Origin: Megachile rotundata
Taxonomy: Eukaryota > Arthropoda > Insecta > Hymenoptera > Megachilidae
NCBI RefSeq assembly: GCF_050947335.1
Contig: NW_027473692.1
Coordinates: 1-64,000 of the forward strand
Length of the DNA stretch: 64,000 nt
Direction of reading: 5' to 3'
Shown here: piece by piece, positions 38,918-52,117 of the stretch
How the letters are laid out: each line of letters starts with the position of its first letter
Numbering within the stretch: position 1 is the first letter of the stretch
Position numbers and translations under genes: made by a program
Notes under the pieces: generated by a model
Database searches by the model: none
The model's input: only the letters and a program-made list of their open reading frames with translations
Told to the model about the DNA's origin: nothing

Positions 38918-39747
38918 ATTGTCGTTCTATCGATCGTATTTGCATAATATGGTTAATAATATGAGTTAGATTGATAACAGTGAGTGTAATAAGTATAGTA
39001 ATTGTCGTTCTGTCGATCATATAAGCATAATATAGCTAATAATATGAGTTAGATCGATAATAATAAGAGTAATAAGTGTAGTAAATGTCATGCTATCGAT
39101 CATATCCGCATAATATGGTCAATAATATGAGTTGGATTGATAATAGTGAGTGTAATAGTCATAGTAATTGTCGTTCTATCGATCATATTAGTATAATATG
39201 GTTAATAATATGAGTTAGATTGATAATAATAAGAGAAGTGAGTATAGTCATTGCCGTTCGATCGATCATATAAGCATAATATGGCTAATAATATGAGTAA
39301 GATTGATAATAATAAGAGAAGTGAGTATAGTCATTGTCGATCGATCGATCATATAAGCATAATATGGCTAATAATATGAGTAAGATTGATAATAATAAGA
39401 GAAGTGAGTATAGTCACTGTCTGTCGATCGATCATATAAGCATAATATGGCTAATGATATGAGTTAGATTGATAATAATAAGAGTAATGAGTATACTAAT
39501 TGTAGTTCTATCGATCATATCTGCATAATATGGTTAATCATATGAGTTAGATTGATAACAGTATGAGTAATAAGTACAGTAAATGTCGTGTTATCGATCA
39601 TATCTGCATAATATGGTTAATAATATGAGTTAGATTCATAATAATAAGAGTAATAAGTATAGTAATTGTCGTTCTATCGATCATATGTGCATAATATGGT
39701 TAATAATATGAGTTAGATTGATAACAGTGAGCGTAATAAGTATAGTA
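38918..39747 (+). repeat. 10-mer cassette V, copy 2
   Basis: Full 830-bp cassette. Private features shared only with V3 are TAATAGTCATAGTAATTG, TTGCCGTTCG, GTCGATCGATCGATC and CGTGTTATCG. Confidence 0.85.
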
Positions 39748-39913
39748 ATTGTCTTTCTATCGATCATATAAGCATAATATGGCTAATAATATGAGTTAGA
39801 TTGATAATAATAAGAGAAATGAATATAGTAATTGTCGTTCTATCGATCATATTAGCATAATATGGTTAATAATATGAGCTAGATTGATAATAATAAGAGT
39901 AACGAGTATAGTA

Positions 39914-40245
39914 ATTGTCGTTCTATCGTTCATATAAGCATAATATGGCTAATAATATGAGTTAGGCTGATGATAATAAGAGTAATGAGTATAGTAATTG
40001 TCGTTCTATCGATCATATAAGCATAATATGGCTAATAATATGAGTTAAATTGATAATAATAAGAGTGAGGAGTATACTAATTGTAGTTCTATCGATCATG
40101 TCTTCATAATATGGTTAATAATATGAGTTAGATTGACAACAATAAGAGTAATAAGTATAGTAAATGTCGTGCTATCGATCATATCTGCATAATATGGTTA
40201 ATAATATGAGTTAGATTGATAATAGTGAGTGTAATAAGTATAGTA
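39914..40245 (+). repeat. Local 4-mer duplication (332 bp), first copy
   Basis: Four monomers, beginning with CGTTCATATAAGC / GTTAGGCTGATG and containing AAGAGTGAGGAG and CATGTCTTCATAAT, are repeated at exactly 332 bp. The second copy of the 44-mer has only one of these near 43,570-43,900. Confidence 0.88.
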
Positions 40246-40577
40246 ATTGTCGTTCTATCGTTCATATAAGCATAATATGGCTAATAATATGAGTTAGGCT
40301 GATGATAATAAGAGTAATGAGTATAGTAATTGTCGTTCTATCGATCATATAAGCATAATATGGCTAATAATATGAGTTAAATTGATAATAATAAGAGTGA
40401 GGAGTATACTAATTGTAGTTCTATCGATCATGTCTTCATAATATGGTTAATAATATGAGTTAGATTGACAACAATAAGAGTAATAAGTATAGTAAATGTC
40501 GTGCTATCGATCATATCTGCATAATATGGTTAATAATATGAGTTAGATTGATAATAGTGAGTGTAATGAGTATAGTA
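40246..40577 (+). repeat. Local 4-mer duplication (332 bp), second copy
   Basis: Adjacent repeat of 39,914-40,245 with the AAGAGTGAGG marker at 40,393 against 40,061. It ends AGTGTAATGAG where the first copy has AGTGTAATAAG. Confidence 0.88.
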
Positions 40578-41043
40578 ATTGTCGTTCTATCGATCATATT
40601 AGCATAATATGGCTAATAATATGAGTTAGGCTGATAATAATGAGAGTAATAAGTATAGTAATTGCCGTTCTGTCGATCATATAAGCATAATATGGCTAAT
40701 AATATGAATTAGATTGATAATAATAAGAGAAATGAATATAGTAATTGTCGTTCTACCGATCATATAAGCACAATATGGCTAATAATATGAGTAAGATTGA
40801 TAATAATAAGAGAAGTGAGTATAGTCATTGTCGTTCGATCGATCATATAAGCATAATATGGCTAATAATATGAGTAAGATTGATAATAATAAGAGTAATG
40901 AGTATACTAATTGTAGTTCTATCGATCATATCTGCATAATATGGTTAATAATATGAGTTAGATTCATAATAATAAGAGTAATAAGTATAGTAATTGTCGT
41001 TCTATCGATCATATGTGCATAATATGGTTAATAATATGAGTTA

Positions 41044-43890
41044 GATTGATAACAGTGAGCGTAATAAGTATAGTAATTGTCGTTCTGTCGATCACATAAG
41101 CATAATATGGCTAATAATCTGAGTTAGATTGATAATAATAAGAGTAATAAGTGTAGTAAATGGCGTGCTATCGATCATATCTGTATAATATGGTTAATAA
41201 TATGAGTTAGATTCATAATAATAAGAGTGATAAGTATAGTAATTGTCCTTCTACCGATCACATAAGCATAATATGGCTAATAATATGAGTTAGATTGATA
41301 ATAATGAGAGTAATAAGTATAGTAATTGTCGTTCTATCGATCATATAAGCATAATATGGCTAATAATACGAGTTAGATTGATAATAATAAGAGAAATGAG
41401 TATAGTAATTGTCTTTCTATCGATCATATCTGCATAATATGGTTAATAATATGAGTTAGATTGATAATAGTGAGTGTAATAAGTATAGTAATTGTCGTTC
41501 TATCGATCATATTAGCATAATATGGCTTATAATATGAGTTAGGCTGATAATAATGAGAGTAATAAGTATAGTAATTGTCGTTCTGTCGATCATATAAGCA
41601 TAATATGGCTAATAATATGAATTAGATTGATAATAATAAGAGAAATGAATATAGTAATTGTCGTTGTATCGGTCATATAAGCATAATATGGCTAATAATA
41701 TGAGTTAGATTGATAATAATAAGAGTAAGGAGTATACTAATTGTAGTTCTATCGATCATATCTGCATAATATGGTTAATAATATGAGTTAGATTGATAAC
41801 AGTGATTGTAATAAGTATAGTAATTGTCGTTCTATCGATCATATAAGCATAATATGGCTAATAATATGAGTTAGATTGATAATAATAAGAGAAGTGAGTA
41901 TAGTCATTGTCGTTCGATCGATCATATAAGCATAATATGGCTAATGATATGAGTTAGATTCATAATAATAAGAGTAATAAGTATAGTAATTGTCGTCCTA
42001 TCGATCACATAAGCATAATATGGCTAATAATATGAGTTAGATTGATAACAATGAGAGTAATAAGTATAGTAATTGTCGTTCTATCGATCATATTAGCATA
42101 GTATGGTTAATAATATGAGTTAGATTGATAATAATAAGAGAAATGAGTATAGTAATTGTCTTTCTACCGTTCATATAAGCATAATGTGGCTTATAATATG
42201 AGTTAGGCTGATAATAATAAGAGTAATGAGTATAGTAATTGTCGTTCTATCGATCATATTTGCATAATGTGGTTAATAATATGAGTTAGATTGATAACAG
42301 TGAGTGTAATAAGTATAGTAATTTTCTTTCTATCGATCATATAAGCATAATATGGCTAATAATATGAGTTAGATTGATAATAATAAGAGAAATGAATATA
42401 GTAATTGTCGTTCTATCGATCATATTAACATAATATGGTTAATAATATGAGCTAGATTGATAATAATAAGAGTAATGAGTATAGTAATTGTCGTTCTATC
42501 GTTCATATAAGCATAATATGGCTAATAATATGAGTTAGGCTGATGATAATAAGAGTAATGAGTATAGTAATTGTCGTTCTATCGATCGTATTTGCATAAT
42601 ATGGTTAATAATATGAGTTAGATTGATAACAGTGAGTGTAATAAGTATAGTAATTGTCGTTCTGTCGATCATATAAGCATAATATAGCTAATAATATGAG
42701 TTAGATCGATAATAATAAGAGTAATAAGTGTAGTAAATGTCATGCTATCGATCATATCCGCATAATATGGTCAATAATATGAGTTGGATTGATAATAGTG
42801 AGTGTAATAGTCATAGTAATTGTCGTTCTATCGATCATATTAGTATAATATGGTTAATAATATGAGTTAGATTGATAATAATAAGAGAAGTGAGTATAGT
42901 CATTGCCGTTCGATCGATCATATAAGCATAATATGGCTAATAATATGAGTAAGATTGATAATAATAAGAGAAGTGAGTATAGTCATTGTCGATCGATCGA
43001 TCATATAAGCATAATATGGCTAATAATATGAGTAAGATTGATAATAATAAGAGAAGTGAGTATAGTCACTGTCTGTCGATCGATCATATAAGCATAATAT
43101 GGCTAATGATATGAGTTAGATTGATAATAATAAGAGTAATGAGTATACTAATTGTAGTTCTATCGATCATATCTGCATAATATGGTTAATCATATGAGTT
43201 AGATTGATAACAGTATGAGTAATAAGTACAGTAAATGTCGTGTTATCGATCATATCTGCATAATATGGTTAATAATATGAGTTAGATTCATAATAATAAG
43301 AGTAATAAGTATAGTAATTGTCGTTCTATCGATCATATGTGCATAATATGGTTAATAATATGAGTTAGATTGATAACAGTGAGCGTAATAAGTATAGTAA
43401 TTGTCTTTCTATCGATCATATAAGCATAATATGGCTAATAATATGAGTTAGATTGATAATAATAAGAGAAATGAATATAGTAATTGTCGTTCTATCGATC
43501 ATATTAGCATAATATGGTTAATAATATGAGCTAGATTGATAATAATAAGAGTAACGAGTATAGTAATTGTCGTTCTATCGTTCATATAAGCATAATATGG
43601 CTAATAATATGAGTTAGGCTGATGATAATAAGAGTAATGAGTATAGTAATTGTCGTTCTATCGATCATATAAGCATAATATGGCTAATAATATGAGTTAA
43701 ATTGATAATAATAAGAGTGAGGAGTACACTAATTGTAGTTCTATCGATCATGTCTTCATAATATGGTTAATAATATGAGTTAGATTGACAACAATAAGAG
43801 TAATAAGTATAGTAAATGTCGTGCTATCGATCATATCTGCATAATATGGTTAATAATATGAGTTAGATTGATAATAGTGAGTGTAATAAG
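41044..43890 (+). repeat. 44-mer duplication, copy 2, shorter by one 4-mer
   Basis: Counterpart of 37,392-40,240. The alignment at constant offset breaks where copy 1 has its second 332-bp repeat. Rare private changes include ATTAACATAATATGG near 42,425, AACAGTGATTG near 41,803 and GAGTACACTAATTG near 43,726. Confidence 0.86.
42570..43399 (+). repeat. 10-mer cassette V, copy 3
   Basis: Sister of V2, 3,652 bp downstream, with the same private variants. Confidence 0.85.
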
Positions 43891-44644
43891 TATAGTAATT
43901 GTCGTTCTATCGATCATATTAGCATAATATGGCTAATAATATGAGTTAGGCTGATAATAATGAGAGTAATAAGTATAGTAATTGCCGTTCTGTCGATCAT
44001 ATAAGCATAATATGGCTAATAATATGAGTTAGGCTGATGATAATAAGAGTAATGAGTATAGTAATTGTCGTTCTACCGATCATATAAGCACAATATGGCT
44101 AATAATATGAGTAAGATTGATAATAATAAGAGAAGTGAGTATAGTAATTGTCTTTCTATCATTCATATAAGCATAATATGGCTTATAATATGAGTTAGGC
44201 TGATAATAATAAGAGTAATGAGTATAGTAATTGTCGTTCTATCGATCATATTTGCATAATGTGGTTAATAATATGAGTTAGATTGATAACAGTGAGTGTA
44301 ATAAGTATAGTAATTGTCTTTCTATCGATCATATAAGCATAATATGGCTAATAATATGAGTTAGATTGATAATAATAAGAGAAATGAATATAGTAATTGT
44401 CGTTCTATCGATCATATTAGCATAATATGGTTAATAATATGAGCTAGATTGATAATAATAAGAGTAATGAGTATAGTAATTGTCGTTCTATCGTTCATAT
44501 AAGCATAATATGGCTAATAATATGAGTTAGGCTGATGATAATAAGAGTAATGAGTATAGTAATTGTCGTTCTATCGATCGTATTTGCATAATATGGTTAA
44601 TAATATGAGTTAGATTGATAACAGTGAGTGTAATAAGTATAGTC
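43891..44644 (+). repeat. Monomers linking the 44-mer to the 6-mer pair
   Basis: Satellite only: contains the common 4-mer cluster (GAGCTAG, GTTAGGCTGATG, CGATCGTATTTGC) at about 44,380-44,640 and an ATTCATATAAGC monomer near 44,160. Confidence 0.7.
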
Positions 44645-45142
44645 ATTGTCGTTCTATCGATCATATTAGCATAATATGGCTAATAATATGAGTTAGGCTG
44701 ATAATAATGAGAGTAATAAGTATAGTAATTGTCGTTCTGTCGATCATATAAGCATAATATGGCTAATAATATGAATTAGATTGATAATAATAAGAGAAAT
44801 GAATATAGTAATTGTCGTTCTACCGATCATATAAGCATAATATGGCTAATAATATGAGTTAGATTGATAATAATAAGAGAAATGAATATAGTAACTGTCG
44901 TTCTATCGATCATATAAGCATAATATGGCTAATAATATGAGTTAAATTGATAATAATAAGAGTAAGGAGTATACTAATTGTAGTTCTATCGATCATGTCT
45001 TCATAATACGGTTAATAATATGAGTTAGATTGACAACAATAAGAGTTATAAGTATAGTAAATGTCGTGCTATCGATCATATCTGCATAATATGGTTAATA
45101 ATATGAGTTAGATTGATAATAGTGAGTGTAATAAGTATAGTA
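44645..45142 (+). repeat. 6-mer unit (498 bp), copy 1
   Basis: Marker GTAACTGTCG occurs at 44,891 and 45,389, 498 bp (6 monomers) apart. The unit includes ATATGAATTAG, GTTCTACCGATC and CATGTCTTCATAATACGG monomers. Confidence 0.8.
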
Positions 45143-45640
45143 ATTGTCGTTCTATCGATCATATTAGCATAATATGGCTAATAATATGAGTTAGGCTGAT
45201 AATAATGAGAGTAATAAGTATAGTAATTGTCGTTCTGTCGATCATATAAGCATAATATGGCTAATAATATGAATTAGATTGATAATAATAAGAGAAATGA
45301 ATATAGTAATTGTCGTTCTACCGATCATATAAGCATAATATGGCTAATAATATGAGTTAGATTGATAATAATAAGAGAAATGAATATAGTAACTGTCGTT
45401 CTATCGATCATATAAGCATAATATGGCTAATAATATGAGTTAGATTGATAATAATAAGAGAAAGGAGTATACTAATTGTAGTTCTATCGATCATATCTGC
45501 ATAATATTGTTAATAATATGAGTTAGATTGACAACAATAAGAGTAATAAGTACAGTAAATGTCGTGCTATCCATCATATCTGCATAATATGGTTAATAAT
45601 ATGAGTTAGATTGATAATAGTGAGTGTAATAAGTATAGTA
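45143..45640 (+). repeat. 6-mer unit (498 bp), copy 2
   Basis: Second copy. Its fifth monomer is ATCTGCATAATATTG in place of GTCTTCATAATACGG, so it is a hybrid, and that hybrid form recurs in the 17-mer array at 53,300-56,570. Confidence 0.78.
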
Positions 45641-46636
45641 ATTGTCGTTCTATCGATCATATTAGCATAATATGGTTAATAATATTAGTTAGATTGATAA
45701 TAGTGAGTGTAATGAGTATAGTAATTGTCGTTCTGGCGATCATATAAGCATAATATGGCTAATAATATGAGTTAGATTGATAATAATAAGAGTAATGAGT
45801 ATAGTAATTGTCGTTCTATCGATCATATTTGCATAATGTGGTTAATAATATGAGTTAGATTGATAACAGTGAGTGTAATAAGTATAGTAATTTTCTTTCT
45901 ATCGATCATATAAGCATAATATGGCTAATAATATGAGTTAGATTGATAATAATAAGAGAAATGAATATAGTAATTGTCGTTCTATCGATCATATTAGCAT
46001 AATATGGTTAATAATATGAGCTAGATTGATAATAATAAGAGTAATGAGTATAGTAATTGTCGTTCTATCGTTCATATAAGCATAATATGGCTAATAATAT
46101 GAGTTAGGCTGATGATAATAAGAGTAATGAGTATAGTAATTGTCGTTCTATCGATCGTATTTGCATAATATGGTTAATAATATGAGTTAGATTGATAACA
46201 GTTAGTGTAATAAGTATAGTAATTGTCGTTCTGTCGATCATATAAGCATAATATAGCTAATAATATGAATTAGATTGATAATAATAAGAGAAATGAATAT
46301 AGTAATTGTCGTTGTATCGGTCATATAAGCATAATATGGCTAATAATATGAGTTAGATTGATAATAATAAGAGTAAGGAGTATACTAATTGTAGTTCTAT
46401 CGATCATATCTGCATAATATGGTTAATAATATGAGTTAGATTGATAATAATAAGAGAAGTGAGTATAGTCATTGTCGTTCGATCGATCATATAAGCATAA
46501 AATGGCTAATGATATGAGTTAGATTGATAACAATAAGAGTAATAAGTATAGTAAATGTCGTGCTATCGATCATATCTGCATAAAATGGTTAATAATATGA
46601 GTTAGATTGATAATAGTGAGTGTAATAAGTATAGTA
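45641..46636 (+). repeat. 12-mer unit (996 bp), copy 1
   Basis: TTCTGGCGATC monomers at 45,731 and 46,727 are 996 bp apart (12 monomers). The preceding monomer in each has AATATTAGTTAG. Confidence 0.8.
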
Positions 46637-47134
46637 ATTGTCGTTCTATCGATCATATTAGCATAATATGGTTAATAATATTAGTTAGATTGATAATAGT
46701 GATTGTAATGAGTATAGTAATTGTCGTTCTGGCGATCATATAAGCATAATATGGCTAATAATATGAGTTAGATTGATAATAATAAGAGTAATGAGTATAG
46801 TAATTGTCGTTCTATCGATCATATTTGCATAATGTGGTTAATAATATGAGTTAGATTGATAACAGTGAGTGTAATAAGTATAGTAATTTTCTTTCTATCG
46901 ATCATATAAGCATAATATGGCTAATAATATGAGTTAGATTGATAATAATAAGAGAAATGAATATAGTAATTGTCGTTCTATCGATCATATTAGCATAATA
47001 TGGTTAATAATATGAGCTAGATTGATAATAATAAGAGTAATGAGTATAGTAATTGTCGTTCTATCGTTCATATAAGCATAATATGGTTAATAATATGAGT
47101 TAGGCTGATGATAATAAGAGTAATGAGTATAGTA
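46637..47134 (+). repeat. 12-mer unit, copy 2, running into cassette V4
   Basis: Aligns with 45,641-46,138 at 996 bp and then continues into cassette V instead of the ATATGAATTAG monomer of copy 1. Both copies carry AATTTTCTTTC, a derived form of AATTGTCTTTC. Confidence 0.78.
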
Positions 47135-47964
47135 ATTGTCGTTCTATCGATCGTATTTGCATAATATGGTTAATAATATGAGTTAGATTGATAACAGTGA
47201 GTGTAATAAGTATAGTAATTGTCGTTCTGTCGATCATATAAGCATAATATAGCTAATAATATGAGTTAGATCGATAATAATAAGAGTAATAAGTGTAGTA
47301 AATGTCATGCTATCGATCATATCCGCATAATATGGTCAATAATATGAGTTATATTGATAATAGTGAGTGTAATAGGTATAGTAATTGTCGTTCTATCGAT
47401 CATATTAGTATAATATGGTTAATAATATGAGTTAGATTGATAATAATAAGAGAAGTGAGTATAGTCATTGTCGTTCGATCGATCATATAAGCATAATATG
47501 GCTAATAATATGAGTAAGATTGATAATAATAAGAGAAGTGAGTATAGTCATTGTCGTTCGATCGATCATATAAGCATAATATGGCTAATAATATGAGTAA
47601 GATTGATAATAATAAGAGAAGTGAGTATAGTCACTGTCTGTCGATCGATCATATAAGCATAATATGGCTAATGATATGAGTTAGATTGATAATAATAAGA
47701 GTAATGAGTATACTAATTGTAGTTCTATCGATCATATCTGCATAATATGGTTAATCATATGAGTTAGATTGATAACAGTATGAGTAATAAGTACAGTAAA
47801 TGTCGTGCTATCGATCATATCTGCATAATATGGTTAATAGTGTGAGTTAGATTCATAATAATAAGAGTAATAAGTATAGTAATTGTCGTTCTATCGATCA
47901 TATGTGCATAATATGGTTAATAATATGAGTTAGATTGATAACAGTGAGCGTAATAAGTATAGTA
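47135..47964 (+). repeat. 10-mer cassette V, copy 4
   Basis: Full cassette; GTCACTGTCTG marker at 47,630. Private TTAATAGTGTGAG near 47,836. It shares GAGTTATATTGATAATAG with V6 and V8. Confidence 0.85.
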
Positions 47965-50374
47965 ATTGTCGTTCTGTCGATCACATAAGCATAATATGGC
48001 TAATAATCTGAGTTAGATTGATAATAATAAGAGTAATAAGTGCAGTAAATGGCGTGCTATCGATCATATCTGCATAATATGGTTAATAATATGAGTTAGA
48101 TTCATAATAATAAGAGTGATAAGTATAGTAATTGTCCTTCTATCGATCACATAAGCATAATATGGCTAATAATATGAGTTAGATTGATAATAATGAGAGT
48201 AATAAGTATAGTAATTGTCGTTCTATCGATCATATAAGCATAATATGGCTAATAATATGAGTTAGATTGATAATAATAAGAGAAATGAGTATAGTAATTG
48301 TCTTTCTATCGATCATATCTGCATAATATGGTTAATAATATGAGTTAGATTGATAATAGTGAGTGTAATAAGTATAGTAATTGTCGTTCTATCGATCATA
48401 TTAGCATAATATGGCTTATAATATGAGTTAGGCTGATAATAATAAGAGTAATGAGTATAGTAATTGTCGTTCTATCGATCATATTTGCATAATGTGGTTA
48501 ATAATATGAGTTAGATTGATAACAGTGAGTGTAATAAGTATAGTAATTGTCTTTCTATCGATCATATAAGCATAATATGGCTAATAATATTAGTTAGATT
48601 GATAATAATAAGAGAAATGAATATAGTAATTGTCGTTCTATCGATCATATTAGTATAATATGGTTAATAATATGAGCTAGATTGATAATAATAAGAGTAA
48701 TGAGTATAGTAATTGTCGTTCTATCGTTCATATAAGCATAATATGGCTAATAATATGAGTTAGGCTGATGATAATAAGAGTAATGAGTATAGTAATTGTC
48801 GTTCTATCGATCATATAAGCATAATATGGCTAATAATATGAGTTAAATTGATAATAATAAGAGTAAGGAGTATACTAATTGTAGTTCTATCGATCATGTC
48901 TTCATAATATGGTTAATAATATGAGTTAGATTGACAACAATAAGAGTAATAAGTATAGTAAATGTCGTTCTATCGATCATATTAGCATAATATGGCTAAT
49001 AATATGAGCTAGATTGATAATAATAAGAGTAATGAGTATAGTAATTGTCGTTCTATCGTTCATATAAGCATAATATGGCTAATAATATGAGTTAGGCTGA
49101 TGATAATAAGAGTAATGAGTATAGTAATTGTCGTTCTATCGATCGTATTTGCATAATATGGTTAATAATATGAGTTAGATTGATAACAGTGAGTGTAATA
49201 AGTATAGTAATTGTCGTTCTATCGATCATATTAGCATAATATGGCTAATAATATGAGTAAGGCTGATAATAATGAGAGTAATAAGTATAGTAATTGTCGT
49301 TCTGTCGATCATACAAGCATAATATGGCTAATAATATGAATTAGATTGATAATAATAAGAGAAATGAATATAGTAATTGTCGTTGTATCGGTCATATAAG
49401 CATAATATGGCTAATAATATGAGTTAGATTGATAATAATAAGAGTAAGGAGTATACTAATTGTAGTTCTATCGATCATATCTGCATAATATGGTTAATAA
49501 TATGAGTTAGATTGATAACAGTGAGTGTAATAAGTATAGTAATTGTCGTTCTATCGATCATATAAGCATAATATGGCTAATAATATGAGTTAGATTGATA
49601 ATAATAAGAGAAGTGAGTATAGTCATTGTCGTTCGATCGATCATATAAGCATAATATGGCTAATGATATGAGTTAGATTGATAATAATAAGAGTAATAGG
49701 TATAGTAATTATCGTTCTACCGATCATATAAGCATAATATGTCTAATAATATGAGTTAGATTGATAATAATAAGAGTAATGAGTATACTAATTGTAGTTC
49801 TATCGATCATATCTGCATACTATGGTTAATAATATGAGTTAGATTGATAACAATAAGAGTAATAAGTATAGTAAATGTCGTGCTATCGATCATATCTGCA
49901 TAATATGGTTAATAATATGAGTTAGATTCATAATAGTATTAAGAGTAATAAGTATAGTTATTGTCGTTCTATCGATCATATGTGCATAATATGGTTAATA
50001 ATATGAGTTAGATTGATAACAGTGAGTGTAATGGGTATAGTAATTGTCGTTTTGTCAATCACATAAGCATAATATGGCTAATAATCTGAGTTAGATTGGT
50101 AATAGTAAGAGTAATAAGTGTAGTAAATGTCGTGCTATCGATCATATCTGCATAATATGGTTAATAATATGAGTTAGATTCATAACAATAAGAGTAATAA
50201 GTATAGTAATAGTCGTTCTATCGATCACATAAGCATAATATGGCTAATAATATGAGTTAGATTGATAACAATGAGAGTAATAAGTATAGTAATTGTCGTT
50301 CTATCGATCATATTAGCATAGTATGGTTAATAATATGAGTTAGGCTGATGATAATAAGAGTAATGAGTATAGTA
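47965..50374 (+). repeat. Mixed block with S segment and third 86-bp monomer
   Basis: Satellite only. 48,800-49,210 matches 61,750-62,160. About 49,537-50,374 matches 57,590-58,427 at 8,053 bp (97 monomers plus a net 2 bp explained by one +3 and one -1 length variant). Contains GTTTTGTCAATCAC and AATAGTCGTTC private changes. Confidence 0.75.
49874..49959 (+). repeat. 86-bp monomer, copy 3
   Basis: Same AATAGTATTAAGAG insertion as at 26,141, 23,733 bp further on. Confidence 0.9.
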
Positions 50375-51121
50375 ATTGTCGTTCTATCGATCGTATTTGC
50401 ATAATATGGTTAATAATATGAGTTAGATTGATAACAGTGAGTGTAATAAGTATAGTAATTGTCGTTCTGTCGATCATATAAGCATAATATAGCTAATAAT
50501 ATGAGTTAGATCGATAATAATAAGAGTAATAAGTGTAGTAAATGTCATGCTATCGATCATATCCGCATAATATGGTCAATAATATGAGTTAGATTGATAA
50601 TAGTGAGTGTAATAGGTATAGTAATTGTCGTTCTATCGATCATATTAGTATAATATGGTTAATAATATGAGTTAGATTGATAATAATAAGAGAAGTGAGT
50701 ATAGTCATTGTCGTTCGATCGATCATATAAGCATAATATGGCTAATAATATGAGTAAGATTGATAATAATAAGAGAAGTGAGTATAGTCATTGTCGTTCG
50801 ATCGATCATATAAGCATAATATGGCTAATAATATGAGTAAGATTGATAATAATAAGAGAAGTGAGTATAGTCACTGTCTGTCGATCGATCATATAAGCAT
50901 AATATGGCTAATGATATGAGTTAGATTGATAATAATAAGAGTAATGAGTATACTAATTGTAGTTCTATCGATCATATCTGCATAATATGGTTAATAATAT
51001 GAGTTAGATTCATAATAATAAGAGTAATAAGTATAGTAATTGTCGTTCTATCGATCATATGTGCATAATATGGTTAATAATATGAGTTAGATTGATAACA
51101 GTGAGCGTAATAAGTATAGTA
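50375..51121 (+). repeat. 10-mer cassette V, copy 5, reduced to 9 monomers
   Basis: This copy is 747 bp because one monomer is missing. The monomer leading to AACAGTATGAG and the following one are fused into a single monomer leading to TTCATAATAATAAG. The fusion keeps perfect 83-bp register, as expected for unequal homologous exchange. Confidence 0.85.
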
Positions 51122-51785
51122 ATTGTCGTTCTATCGATCATATAAGCATAATATGGCTAATAAGACGAGTTAGATTGATAATAATAAGAGAAATGAGTAT
51201 AGTAATTGTCTTTCTATCGATCATATCTGCATAATATGGTTAATAATATGAGTTAGATTGATAATAGTGAGTGTAATAAGTATAGTAATTGTCGTTCTAT
51301 CGATCATATTAGCATAATATGGCTTATAATATGAGTTAGGCTGATAATAATGAGAGTAATAAGTATAGTAATTGTCGTTCTGTCGATCATATAAGCATAA
51401 TATGGCTAATAATATGAATTAGATCGATAATAATAAGAGAAATGAATATAGTAATTGTCGTTGTATCGGTCATATAAGCATAATATGGCTAATAATATGA
51501 GTTAGATTGATAATAATAAGAGTAAGGAGTATACTAATTGTAGTTCTATCGATCATATCTGCATAATATGGTTAATAATATGAGTTAGATTGATAACAGT
51601 GAGTGTAATAAGTATAGTAATTGTCGTTCTATCGATCATATAAGCATAATATGGCTAATAATATGAGTTAGATTGATAATAATAAGAGAAGTGAGTATAG
51701 TCATTGTCGTTCGATCGATCATATAAGCATAATATGGCTAATGATATGAGTTAGATTGATAATAATAAGAGTAATAGGTATAGTA

Positions 51786-51951
51786 ATTATCGTTCTACCG
51801 ATCATATAAGCATAATATGGCTAATAATATGAGTTAGATTGATAATAATAAGAGTAATGAATATAGTGATTGTCGTTCTATCGATCATATAAGCATAATA
51901 TGGCTAATGATATGAGTTAGATTGATAATAATAAGAGTAATAGGTATAGTA
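51786..51951 (+). repeat. Dimer duplication (166 bp), copy 1
   Basis: Two monomers, one with AATTATCGTTCTACC and one with AATATAGTGATTGTCG at its start, are repeated at exactly 166 bp. Markers AATTATCG at 51,786 and 51,952, GTGATTG at 51,866 and 52,032. Confidence 0.85.
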
Positions 51952-52117
51952 ATTATCGTTCTACCGATCATATAAGCATAATATGGCTAATAATATGAGT
52001 TAGATTGATAATAATAAGAGTAATGAATATAGTGATTGTCGTTCTATCGATCATATAAGCATAATATGGCTAATGATATGAGTTAGATTGATAATAATAA
52101 GAGTAATGAGTATACTA
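51952..52117 (+). repeat. Dimer duplication (166 bp), copy 2
   Basis: Second copy. It is the same until its last dozen or so bases, where AATGAGTATAC replaces AATAGGTATAG. Confidence 0.82.

Larger units (their letters stand above)
37392..41043 (+). repeat. 44-mer duplication (3,652 bp), copy 1
   Basis: Repeats in tandem at an offset of exactly 3,652 bp. Markers are AATACGAG at 37,716 and 41,368, GTCATGCT at 39,086 and 42,738, and GTCACTGTCTG at 39,413 and 43,065. This copy contains cassette V2 and an extra local 4-mer duplication at 39,914-40,577. Confidence 0.88.
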
